Positions 8,153-17,048 of a DNA stretch of 64,000 nt are shown here, piece by piece. The notes beneath the pieces were generated by a model. The model made no database searches. It saw only the letters and a list, made by a program, of their open reading frames with translations, and was not told where the DNA came from. This stretch comes from Nothopassalora personata. Lineage: Eukaryota > Ascomycota > Dothideomycetes > Mycosphaerellales > Mycosphaerellaceae. The position numbers were made by a program, and so were the translations under genes. The DNA is taken from the NCBI GenBank assembly GCA_033816765.1, contig CM066289.1, positions 3,100,001 to 3,164,000 of the forward strand, given 5' to 3'. The first letter of the stretch is position 1. The number at the start of each line of letters is the position of its first letter.

Positions 8153-11100
8153 ATGCAATATTCAGGCTCACGCATCGACATCAAACACAGTTTTCCAGAC
8201 ACAAGCGATCGTCAACGGACACAAGACCAGTGTCATGATCGACTCAGGAGCAGCGGGGAATTTTATCTCCGAGTCTTTCACAAGAAGAAACGGGTTAGCT
8301 ACCCTGAAGAAGAAATGGGGTTACGAGTTGATCGCGGTAAACGGATCATCGTTACCTAGCGTGGAATGGGAGACGACACCATTGCCACTGGCTATCCAAC
8401 AGCACCACGAGAATATTACCTTGGATGTCACTGATATGGCCAGTCATGACATAGTATTAGGTATGCCTTGGTTGAGAAAGCACAATCCAGTAATCGACTG
8501 GAGAAGAGGAGTACTCACATTTAGGGAATGCGATTGCGTTGTCGACATTCAGCCTGCGCAGTGGCAGCGTTCACTGGCAGATGAGGCAAGGAAACAGCTA
8601 AACGAGATACAGCTTGCGCCGAACAGAAGGACAGAAGAACCACCTTCGACCGGGACAGACACTGGCGTGGGGCCGCCGGGTCACGAAGTCACTGGAAGTG
8701 ATGGAAGTAACGCACCATCGAAGAATACTAACATCTCAGAGTTGAGTATTCCCAAGGAGTATCGCAAGTGGTCGCGACTCTTTGAAGAGGAGAGAGGCAA
8801 AACCGCCTTACCTAAGCACCGCCCATGGGATCATAAGATCAACATTCAGCCAGGGAAAGAGCCTCCATGGGGACCCCTATATCAAATGTCTGAGAAAGAG
8901 CTACAGACCCTACGAGAATGGCTGAAGGAGAAGCTAGCCAAAGGATGGATAAGAAGATCCACCTCAAGTGCAGGAACTCCATGCATGTTCGTTCCAAAAG
9001 CAAACGGGAAGTTACGACTCGTACAAGACTACAGGAAGTTAAACGAGATCACGATCAAGAACCGATACCCGCTACCCAACATCGAAGAAGCACAAGACAG
9101 ATTAACCGGATCAGACTGGTACACGAAGATTGACCTACGAGATGCCTTCTACGCTATACGAATGGCGGAAGGAGAAGAATGGAAGACCGCTTTCAGGACA
9201 AGATACGGACTTTACGAATTCTTGGTTATGCCAATGGGATTGACCAACGCACCCGCATCCTGCCAGGACCTTGTTAACGAAACACTTAGAGACCTACTCG
9301 ACGTATGCGTTATCGCCTACATGGACGACATACTAGTCTACACAAAAGGATCCCTACAGGAACACATAAAACAAGTCCAGGACGTCTTCGAACGACTCAC
9401 GCAATCAGGATTTAAGACGGCACCCGAGAAATGCGAATTCCATAAGAAAGAAGTCAAATTCTTAGGCTTCATCATCAGCACTACAGGGATAACGATCGAC
9501 CCTGCGAAGACACAGTCAATCAGAGAGTGGCCAGAACTAAAAACAGTCAAGGACGTACAATCATTCCTTGGACTAGCGAACTACAACCGGAAATTCATCA
9601 AGGATTACGCAAAAATAGCAGCACCAATGACGATGCTTACAAGAAAGGACGTCACTTGGAAATGGGGAAAGGAACAGATTGAAGCATTTAAGAAACTCAA
9701 GGAACAATGCGCTTCAGCCCCTACGCTTCGACTATTCGATGGTAGCAAGGAAGTCCACATCGAGACCGATGCGTCTGATATGGCAATAGGCGCATGTCTA
9801 ACACAGACACACGATGGGCAGAGACACCCAGTAGCCTATTACTCCCGGAAAATGACCACAGCGGAACAGAACTACGACATCCATGATAAAGAGCTTCTAG
9901 CCATTGTTGCTGCTATGCAACATTGGAGAGTATATGTCGAGGGCCCACCGAAGTTAACGATTCTTTCTGACCACAAGAATCTTACGTACTTTACGACGAC
10001 GAAAGAACTTACTCGAAGGCAAGCCCGCTGGTCGGAGCTGCTGGGACAGTATAAGTTCGAAATTAAATATACTCCAGGACGAGAGAATGGCCGCGCCGAC
10101 GCGCTGAGCCGAAGAAGCGACTACATGGAAGGAAAAGAACCAGTGCAACATAAGATATTAAAGACAAACCCCGACGGAAGTCTTAGTGCCAACACAAGAG
10201 AATTCAATAACATCGTACGGATACTAGGCGACAGGGACGAACAATTCCCTATATCGCAAGGAAAATACCAAGTACCTAAGGATCGAGAAGAAGAATGCAT
10301 ACGACAACATCACGACGGACCAAATTACGGACACCCCGGAACTTCAAAAACAATGGACCTAATACAACGCAGTTTCTCATTCCCACAGATGAGACTTAAG
10401 GTGTCACGCTATATTAAACAATGCGTACACTGCCAACGAAACAAGACTGCGAGACATGCAAAATACGGTCACCTACAGTTCAGGACACCACCGACAAAAC
10501 CATGGGACGAAGTCACAATGGACTTTATTACGAAACTCCCACCGTCAAAGGATCAAGTTACGAAACAACCATACGACATGATACTAGTCATGGTTGATAG
10601 ACTTACGAAATACGCACACTTCATTCCTGCATCGGAAACGTACAATGCAGAGCAGCTCGGATACCTTGTACTGGACAGACTTATCCGATACCACGGATTC
10701 CCCCAAGTATTTATAACGGACAGAGACAAGCTATTCACATCAAACTACTGGAAGACGCTTATGGGAACGATCGGAATTAAACACAAGCTGTCAACAGCAT
10801 ATCATCCGGAGACAGACGGACAAACCGAAAGGATGAATCAAACGCTGGAACAATACCTACGACACTACATCAACTATGCACAAGACAACTGGGTTTCATT
10901 ACTGCCAATGGCGCAGATTGCACTGAACAACCACAAATCGGAGACAACTTCAACGACGCCATTTTATGCGAACTTTGGTAAAGATCCTAACCTATTTGGA
11001 ACACCTGGATCCCATCCACAAGCCGAGAGAGCAATCGTGACGACGGATACTCTTAAGGAAGTGCACAAAGAAACACGCAAGGCGATCGAAGATGCACAAC

Positions 11101-11558
11101 GAAAACTGTCTCAACAACGGCAGGACACGAGAAAAATGGCACCTCTGCTAAAAGAGGGGGATAAGGTCTATCTCCTCACAAAAAACTTGAGAACAAGAAG
11201 ACAGACCAAGAAACTGGATCACGTCAAGGTCGGACCATTTTTAATCGACAAAGTCGTAGGACCAGTTAACTATCGACTACGACTACCACCTGACGCAAAA
11301 ATCCACCCAGTCTTCCATATCTCCAAGTTGGAACCCGCAGACGCCCAAACACCCTGCCAGGAGAGCTTCCATTTCGAACCGGAAGCAGAAAACGAATTCG
11401 AAGTCGAAAGAATCCTAGATAAGAAAGGTCAGCGATACCTTGTCAAATGGAAAGGATACGACGAATCAGAAAATACCTGGGAACCAAAACAAAACCTACG
11501 AAACTGTCAGCAAAAGATCCAGGAATACTACAAGACCAAAAAACGGCCAGCCTACTAG
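8133..11558 (+). CDS. pol: Pol polyprotein (PR-RT-RNase H-IN-chromodomain), element A copy 2
   Basis: 1141 residues; copies and integrates the element. Protease DSG with catalytic D37. Reverse transcriptase about 215-400 with YMDD at 396-399. RNase H with D546, E587 and D613. Integrase: HHCC zinc-binding N-terminus about 700-745, then D797, D863 and E899, giving the DX35E spacing. A KVGPF module and an IHPVFHISKL stretch follow. The C-terminus is a classical chromodomain (about 1086-1138; YLVKWKGY and NTWEP motifs), placing the element in the chromoviruses, whose chromodomain is thought to steer integration to marked chromatin. Every catalytic residue is present, so the protein could be active. 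Starts two bases after the gag stop, or by frameshifting at 8109-8115. Confidence 0.95.
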   Translation: MSDRRELCNIQAHASTSNTVFQTQAIVNGHKTSVMIDSGAAGNFISESFTRRNGLATLKKKWGYELIAVNGSSLPSVEWETTPLPLAIQQHHENITLDVTDMASHDIVLGMPWLRKHNPVIDWRRGVLTFRECDCVVDIQPAQWQRSLADEARKQLNEIQLAPNRRTEEPPSTGTDTGVGPPGHEVTGSDGSNAPSKNTNISELSIPKEYRKWSRLFEEERGKTALPKHRPWDHKINIQPGKEPPWGPLYQMSEKELQTLREWLKEKLAKGWIRRSTSSAGTPCMFVPKANGKLRLVQDYRKLNEITIKNRYPLPNIEEAQDRLTGSDWYTKIDLRDAFYAIRMAEGEEWKTAFRTRYGLYEFLVMPMGLTNAPASCQDLVNETLRDLLDVCVIAYMDDILVYTKGSLQEHIKQVQDVFERLTQSGFKTAPEKCEFHKKEVKFLGFIISTTGITIDPAKTQSIREWPELKTVKDVQSFLGLANYNRKFIKDYAKIAAPMTMLTRKDVTWKWGKEQIEAFKKLKEQCASAPTLRLFDGSKEVHIETDASDMAIGACLTQTHDGQRHPVAYYSRKMTTAEQNYDIHDKELLAIVAAMQHWRVYVEGPPKLTILSDHKNLTYFTTTKELTRRQARWSELLGQYKFEIKYTPGRENGRADALSRRSDYMEGKEPVQHKILKTNPDGSLSANTREFNNIVRILGDRDEQFPISQGKYQVPKDREEECIRQHHDGPNYGHPGTSKTMDLIQRSFSFPQMRLKVSRYIKQCVHCQRNKTARHAKYGHLQFRTPPTKPWDEVTMDFITKLPPSKDQVTKQPYDMILVMVDRLTKYAHFIPASETYNAEQLGYLVLDRLIRYHGFPQVFITDRDKLFTSNYWKTLMGTIGIKHKLSTAYHPETDGQTERMNQTLEQYLRHYINYAQDNWVSLLPMAQIALNNHKSETTSTTPFYANFGKDPNLFGTPGSHPQAERAIVTTDTLKEVHKETRKAIEDAQRKLSQQRQDTRKMAPLLKEGDKVYLLTKNLRTRRQTKKLDHVKVGPFLIDKVVGPVNYRLRLPPDAKIHPVFHISKLEPADAQTPCQESFHFEPEAENEFEVERILDKKGQRYLVKWKGYDESENTWEPKQNLRNCQQKIQEYYKTKKRPAY

Positions 11559-11588
11559 TCACCGATTGGCGACCAGTCGGCTGGAAGC

Positions 11589-11661
11589 AGCCAGAGTAGT
11601 AATCGAACCTACGACCTCAAGAGTGTAGACAGCTTGCGCTCTACCACTAAGCTACATGACC
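11589..11661 (-). tRNA. tRNA-like sequence, antisense, element A copy 2
   Basis: Exact repeat of 5122-5194: A-box-like and B-box-like arms on the minus strand, 73 nt, weak acceptor stem, 11-nt anticodon loop. Confidence 0.6.
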
Positions 11662-11721
11662 AGGTTTAATAAGGGAAACGGAGAACTTACACGAACATAT
11701 CTCCTATGAGAAACCAAACAC

Positions 11722-12321
11722 CTATCCACCAGAAGGACCAGCGCTCGAAGAAGCTGCTGCGGCGTCCTCAAGGGTCGGATATGACCAGAGGGCATCATCC
11801 GGAATCATCGAAAGGTCCTCCCAGGAAGGAATCGACATCTGGAAAACCCCCTCTAGCTCTTCGGGGCTACCTTCAGGAACGAGAAGACAGGACGAAGGCG
11901 CGGAAAAGGCATCGACACCCACGCTCGGCAAACTGCGAAGATCCTCGAAATCCTTCGCTATCGCCTTTTCCTCCCTGTCCTCAGCAACGCGCAGTTGTTT
12001 CCTAAGACGATGCACCTTTGACATCGCCTCTGTCACCTTCTCTTCAGCCTCATCAAGCTCTCGCTTCAGCTTTCGACGCTGGTTGCGAAGCCGCTCCCAC
12101 TCAGTCCACGTGACAGTCACGTCACATTTGACACCCTTGCGAACGCACTCCGAACAACACCCAAAGCGCACATCCACCACACAACGAGGACTCTTCTTTC
12201 CTTCAGGCACTCTGGCCTTTCAACAACCAGAACATGGGGATGGCATCTCGCGGCCCTCGGCTTCGATGCCTAGTGCTTGACGTTCGCGGCGCTCCTGACG
12301 TGTTAGCCGCTCGCCGCTCAT
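11722..12321 (-). pseudogene. Antisense zinc-cluster/coiled-coil ORF of element A, copy 2, with in-frame TGA
   Basis: Exact repeat of 5255-5854, including the TGA (12220-12222) between CSGC and the downstream frame (11722-12210). Since both copies share it, the stop predates the tandem duplication. Conserved cysteines and the coiled coil are unchanged. Confidence 0.6.
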
Positions 12322-12390
12322 GGTAAAAGATGGGAACTCACAGGAGAAGAAAGAAAACTCGAGGACGAGTTTCAGCAGGAAGGGGGATGG

Positions 12391-12825
12391 TGTTACGGTT
12401 CGGATGAAGGACGGTGCAGGACGTGGCATGGGGAGGAAGAATCAGAAGACACGAACCAATCGCTAGGATGAGAAAGGGACCCCACGTCCGGGTCACGTGC
12501 ACGACCGCGCGCTTAGTGCATGGTCGAACACGACCGCAGAAGTAGCGTATGGACGTACACGACCACACGACCAGACGACCGGTCGAGTGGACAGACGGAC
12601 ATCTAACACCGGATGGCATACGAACCTCCTTTGTATTTAGGAACGCTAGAAACCCTTATGGTTCTGATGCGTTCAACTCATGTTACTATCTCACTGATTG
12701 GAATACAACTCTTATTCCTATCATTCATCTTCGCTCAGCTTGCTTCAGCCTCTCCAAAGAATAATACCGCCACGTGACTTGACTTATCTCTCTTTTGAGA
12801 CTAGCCCTGGAACGAGACAATAACA
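12391..12825 (+). repeat. 3' LTR of element A array (435 bp)
   Basis: Appears identical to 5924-6358; preceded by the polypurine tract at 12376-12390 and followed by copia sequence (AACAA then CTTCTC). Identical LTRs suggest recent insertion or duplication. Confidence 0.93.
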
Positions 12826-12949
12826 AACAACTTCTCTAGAAAAAAGTAGACCTGTCCTCTTAAGAAAGAGAAGATGCTCTAGTTGCTCTCTAGAACTAGA
12901 AGATTAAGGCAGAGAGGAAATTATTAGTATAGTTAAAAGCAGTTAGGCT

Positions 12950-14005
12950 TAACAATGTAAGGGAACTTATTACATTAGTTAAGTAGTAGGAGAAGGATTT
13001 AGGAATTAGGCTAGAGCATACTAAGGTATATAACTCGCTCTAAAATAGACTAGTTAAAAGGTTAATACAAACCTTAGAAGACTCTATAAGAGCAATGCTT
13101 AAAGAGGCTAAGATGCTAATTGAATTCTAGCCTAAAGCACTAGAAGCCTTAACCTACATAAGGAACAAACTACTAAATAGTCTAGACTATAATAGGTTTA
13201 AGGTTTCACTAGATAAAGCCTTTAATAGCATTAAGCCAACTATTAACCATTTAAAGGTTTAGGGATATAAAGCTATTATCTATATAGACATAAGATCCTA
13301 GCCTTAATAGGTAAGAAGTAATAAACTAATAAATAGAGGTAAAGAAGCAGTGTTTGTTAGATGCGTTAAAAACATAGCTAAGGCCTAGCTCTTTTAGGAA
13401 CTAGACATAAAAGCTGTTAAACAACATACATATATAGACTTCTTTAAGGACTAACCTAGAGGTAATATAGATCTTAATATTACAAAATTGAATCTATTAA
13501 GCAATGTACTAGCTAGGAGACCCTTAGGGAGGCTAAGGAAGGACATATCCTTAGAGCAACCTGTTTATTATTCAATCATTCAGTAGAGCAGCCCAGTAAC
13601 AGCCTAGCTAAGAAAGCTGTTTATGCAACTTCCCTAGCCTCTAAAGAATATAGGGGAATTTCAGAAAATCGATAAGCTAATTAAGATAAGTTTACTAGAT
13701 CTCTAGGAAAAGAATATTACTAGGACATAAGTAACTACTCTTAGATCATCCCTTAGTAAGAGGAGGGCTAACCATAATGTTAAGGGCTATAAATAGAAAC
13801 AGAAAGCCCTAAGATCTATAGTCCCTATACCTAAACCAGCTACTAAAGTAGGAGAAGCAATAGACCTCTTAGAGAACCTTGCTGCTTACTACTAAGCTTT
13901 CTTTATAGCTATTCAATTAGTAGATGATTTAGTACTATAGGATAGTAAATTCCTAGAAGAAGTTAAGGAGATAGCCTTTGTAGTAACTGTAGAAGTTATT
14001 GTATA
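12950..14005 (+). pseudogene. pol: Copia pol remnant: integrase C-terminus to reverse transcriptase start
   Basis: From about 12970 the + frame reads as the end of a copia integrase: a LEHTK / YNS.QN / RLIQTL stretch, then AMLKEAK, EF(W)PKALEALTYIRN and KPTINHLKV(W)GYKA, where bracketed Trp is TAG. The following 600 bases are the poorly conserved linker to reverse transcriptase, with Gln/Trp-type stops. It is cut at 14005 by element B; the frame resumes at 21684. Bases 12826-12950 show nothing recognisable. Confidence 0.8.
14001..14005 (+). repeat. Target-site duplication of element B, left (GTATA)
   Basis: GTATA immediately before the LTR start TGTCACGAAG at 14006, matched by GTATA at 21679-21683 after the other LTR. 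Confidence 0.95.
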
Positions 14006-14197
14006 TGTCACGAAGCGACCTTGATTTGGATGTTCGGTCACGTGATCAGGGTCACGTGATCTCCCGGCGCTAGCGCGACGCCTCGGCGCTTTGCTTTATC
14101 TTTCGTACTTCGCGCGTTACCTCTAGATACTTCGTCTAACTACGTCTCTATTCCCTACACCCTACGTTTCCCTCTTACACTCGTAGGCCTCGTGTCA
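14006..14197 (+). repeat. 5' LTR of element B (192 bp)
   Basis: TGTCACG ... GTGTCA. Contains GGTCACGTGATC twice (14036-14047 and 14050-14061), i.e. two CACGTG palindromes 14 bp apart. Appears identical to 21487-21678. Confidence 0.95.
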
Positions 14198-14352
14198 GTT
14201 AGTTAGACCACCCTTCTTTCCGATTATCTACATGCACTGCGCTGCAGAAACATCAGGAAAGTACCGCCGCTGCCGACTGCGACAGCGACTACTATAACTA
14301 CCGACACACCTACCTACCCTTTCGCGACCCGATCTGCCAATCGCCCGCGATC

Positions 14353-16998
14353 ATGACTACAGACGACAACGAGCCCGGCGACGCCATCGCCGCAGCACTG
14401 AAGAGACATCAAGAACAACACCCCGAATCAACCAAGACTCGAGACGCCGAAATCGAGGAAGTTAGGCTCCGAGGGCGGCAAGCCCTGCGGCAGCACAAGA
14501 GCGAGGAAGCACTGAGGCGGCATGGCCTGAACGGCGAGGAAGAGCAGACGCAGGATGCACCTGTCGTCGAGTCGCCGAAGTCACCACCTCAGTCTGGAGG
14601 ACAGCCGCATGTGACAGTGCAGGCCGAAGAAGATGAGATCGACGATGAGCCCGAGGATGAAGATGAGGATGATCTCGATACCAATTCGTCATACCAACTA
14701 CCTCAAGGCATGTTCGACCTGCGCGAGCTAGACGCGACAGGTGAAACCCAATTCAACGACGAAGAAGATGTAGCTACACGCATCTTCAAGCTCCAGGACA
14801 TGCAGAAGTTGTTTGAGGAGTCCAAGTCAGGAGTCCCAGACTATGACAACACCGCAACTCAGTGGGCTACTCGAGTAGCCGCTGTCAGAAGCGCAGCAGC
14901 AGCTCTTCCAGCCTCCCGCGAGTCCAGAAGCCTGCAGCGACAAGCAGCGGCGTTGCCTTCGACTGTGCCAGGCCGTCGCCCATCACCCATCAACCGTGAC
15001 CGTGACCGCCACGGTTTCACGACACGAACAGAGCAAGAGCTCGACAGCTCGCTCATGTCCGCTACATCGAGGATTGCATCCCAAGTCCCGGGTGCATACT
15101 CCCAAGATACTATCGGTCGTTCTCAGTCTCAACCTCAAGAACGCCAAAGCCGTCGAGCGAGTCCAAAGCCATCGGTGTCCTACCCGGTTCTACCACCACG
15201 CGCCCCGACACCACCACTGCCAGCACCGAAGCCTGTGAAGGCTAAGGTGGGACCGAGTCCGCTACAACAGATGGAGTCCGCGGCAGAGCGAGAAGAACCG
15301 GAAGAGGACTACATCGACATGAATAACTTCGTCAACCACAACACCGACTACTACGAAGCGGAGGATTATCGGGCAGTCACCGCGAACGACTTCATCTCCA
15401 AAGTGCGGAAGCACCCAAACACCTGGCTGCAGGCCCTTAAGGATATGGGCGCCACGCTCATGGAAATTCAGGACAACTACGAACAGCTCGAGAACGTCTA
15501 CAACCAGGACCAGGCTACCCACAGGAAGATCGTCAAGAATCTAAATAGCAAGATCTCTGATCTTCGCCAAGAAAACGACACTGCGGTCGGCAAGCTCGAC
15601 ACCGCAGCAGATCAGATCGAGGACCTGAATGAGAAGCTGAAGCAGGCACAGGAAGAAGCCAGAATCCACCTTGCCAACCTCAAGTCCGCGGAGACCGACT
15701 GTGACGGTTTCATGGACGACATCGACGAACGTGACAACACCATTAAGCAGATGGCAGATCGCATCACGCAGCTGGAAGCACAGGTCGGCGCTACCGGTGC
15801 AGCACCTAAGCCTGCTAAGGGTACAGGCCTTCGTGAGAGCCGTCGCACCACCCCACAAGTCGAAAACGCATACAGCACCAACGGTGGACTGTTCGGCAAG
15901 GGAGACGGAGGTCGCACTATTCGTGAGACCGGCATTCGCACTCCTGCCCCGGGCATCAACCGGAGTGTTCGCCCAACACCTGCGCTGTCAACGTCCTCTT
16001 CGTACTTCTACCAGTCCAAAACAAAGCGCGATCACCCCGAGAAGTTCGACAACAACGGCAAGCCACCGTACAAGAACTGGAAGATCGCTATGGATGGTAA
16101 GATTCGCGCGTCTTATGATGAGAGCACGCCCATGTTCGAGATCCTCGATTACGTCCGCGACCGCACTTCCGGCTTCCCTTTCGACTTCACGGACGCCAAC
16201 ATCAACAGCGAAGCTTGGGAGTCATTGGAACAGATGTGGGCAGATCTCGACAAGCAGTTCGGTGACAAGGACACAGTAGAGAAGGCGCAAGCAGAGATCG
16301 CCAACCTGAAGATGGTGAACACCGAGACCTTCACCGCATTTGTCACTAAGTACAAGACTCTATGTTTGAAGGCAGGAGAAGAGATGTCATCCCGCAAGCT
16401 GTGGACACGTCTCACACCTAAGTGGCAGAACGAGCTCAAGAAGGAGCGTGGTGACTCTTTCGCCGAGTTCCAACAAGCTGGCTACGATCTCGAGGAGAGT
16501 GATCAGCTCATCAAGATGTACAAGCCCGAAGCACCGGCTCCCCCTACAGGCAATGGCAATGGCAACCGCAACACCCGTGGCCGCGGTGGCAGCGCACTAG
16601 GCAACACTACCATCATCGGTAATGCCGCCATGACCACATCCAACACCGAGACCGGCAACGAGCGAAAGAACAAGAAGCGCAGCGAGCCAGTTACCCGCAT
16701 CCTGCCTGCCTCTTGGAAAGTGGTCGGTCAATTGACCAAGGAACAGAAGGAAGCAATGGCAGCTAATGGCCAATGCTGGCGCTGTCGTCGTACCGACCGT
16801 ACGCACGTCTTGCCACAGGATCCAGCTTGCCCCTTCCACTACAACAAGGGCAATTGGGACTTCAGCAACCTCATTACTAGAGAGATGAGCGTCGACGAGT
16901 TCCGCCGTCAGCATGGTGTGGGCGACACTACTCGCCTCGCCGCCCTTGCCACCGAAGCACCAACAGCAGCCCCCGACCAGGGAAATGCTCAGGCTTAG
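14353..16998 (+). CDS. gag: Gag, element B
   Basis: 881 residues, much longer than most Ty3 Gag proteins. The N-terminal third is disordered and acidic (run of Asp/Glu near residues 95-110), then Pro/Ser-rich. A long coiled coil occupies about 355-480. The gag core is about 557-722 (motifs YKNWKIAMDGKI and FDFTDANINSEAW). The C-terminus has an atypical zinc motif, C808-x2-C811, H818, C826-x2-H829, instead of a standard CCHC knuckle. Start: the first ATG of the frame after a 155-nt leader. Ends TAG 16996-16998, inside the predicted frameshift stem. The nucleic-acid role of the zinc motif is inferred from its position. Confidence 0.9.
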   Translation: MTTDDNEPGDAIAAALKRHQEQHPESTKTRDAEIEEVRLRGRQALRQHKSEEALRRHGLNGEEEQTQDAPVVESPKSPPQSGGQPHVTVQAEEDEIDDEPEDEDEDDLDTNSSYQLPQGMFDLRELDATGETQFNDEEDVATRIFKLQDMQKLFEESKSGVPDYDNTATQWATRVAAVRSAAAALPASRESRSLQRQAAALPSTVPGRRPSPINRDRDRHGFTTRTEQELDSSLMSATSRIASQVPGAYSQDTIGRSQSQPQERQSRRASPKPSVSYPVLPPRAPTPPLPAPKPVKAKVGPSPLQQMESAAEREEPEEDYIDMNNFVNHNTDYYEAEDYRAVTANDFISKVRKHPNTWLQALKDMGATLMEIQDNYEQLENVYNQDQATHRKIVKNLNSKISDLRQENDTAVGKLDTAADQIEDLNEKLKQAQEEARIHLANLKSAETDCDGFMDDIDERDNTIKQMADRITQLEAQVGATGAAPKPAKGTGLRESRRTTPQVENAYSTNGGLFGKGDGGRTIRETGIRTPAPGINRSVRPTPALSTSSSYFYQSKTKRDHPEKFDNNGKPPYKNWKIAMDGKIRASYDESTPMFEILDYVRDRTSGFPFDFTDANINSEAWESLEQMWADLDKQFGDKDTVEKAQAEIANLKMVNTETFTAFVTKYKTLCLKAGEEMSSRKLWTRLTPKWQNELKKERGDSFAEFQQAGYDLEESDQLIKMYKPEAPAPPTGNGNGNRNTRGRGGSALGNTTIIGNAAMTTSNTETGNERKNKKRSEPVTRILPASWKVVGQLTKEQKEAMAANGQCWRCRRTDRTHVLPQDPACPFHYNKGNWDFSNLITREMSVDEFRRQHGVGDTTRLAALATEAPTAAPDQGNAQA

Positions 16999-17021
16999 AG
17001 TCAAGTCGCGACCCTAAGCCT
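16980..17021 (+). promoter_or_regulatory. Candidate -1 ribosomal frameshift signal, gag/pol of B
   Basis: Gag codons CAG GGA AAT give the heptamer GGGAAAT (16980-16986) in slippery phase, 9 bases before the TAG. After 4 nt, AGGCTTAG (16991-16998) pairs perfectly with CTAAGCCT (17014-17021); inside the loop GTC/GAC can add three pairs. The pol frame is -1 and open through this site. Confidence 0.72.
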
Positions 17022-17048
17022 TGCTCAAACGAAGAACATGAAGAAGAG

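Larger units (their letters stand above)
1..12825 (+). mobile_element. Element A: tandem Ty3/gypsy chromovirus array sharing LTRs
   Basis: The sequence repeats with a period of 6467 bases (position 1 matches 6468, 1666 matches 8133, 5924 matches 12391). Order is internal region - LTR - internal region - LTR, so the middle LTR serves both copies. Each unit has gag, pol in the -1 frame, an antisense tRNA-like gene, an antisense zinc-cluster ORF, a polypurine tract and a 435-bp LTR. The two copies look identical wherever compared and are free of RIP. The 5' end of copy 1 is outside the window. The right end at 12825 abuts copia integrase sequence, so the array is inserted in a copia element; the first five flanking bases are AACAA, but the left flank is not visible. 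Confidence 0.93.
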
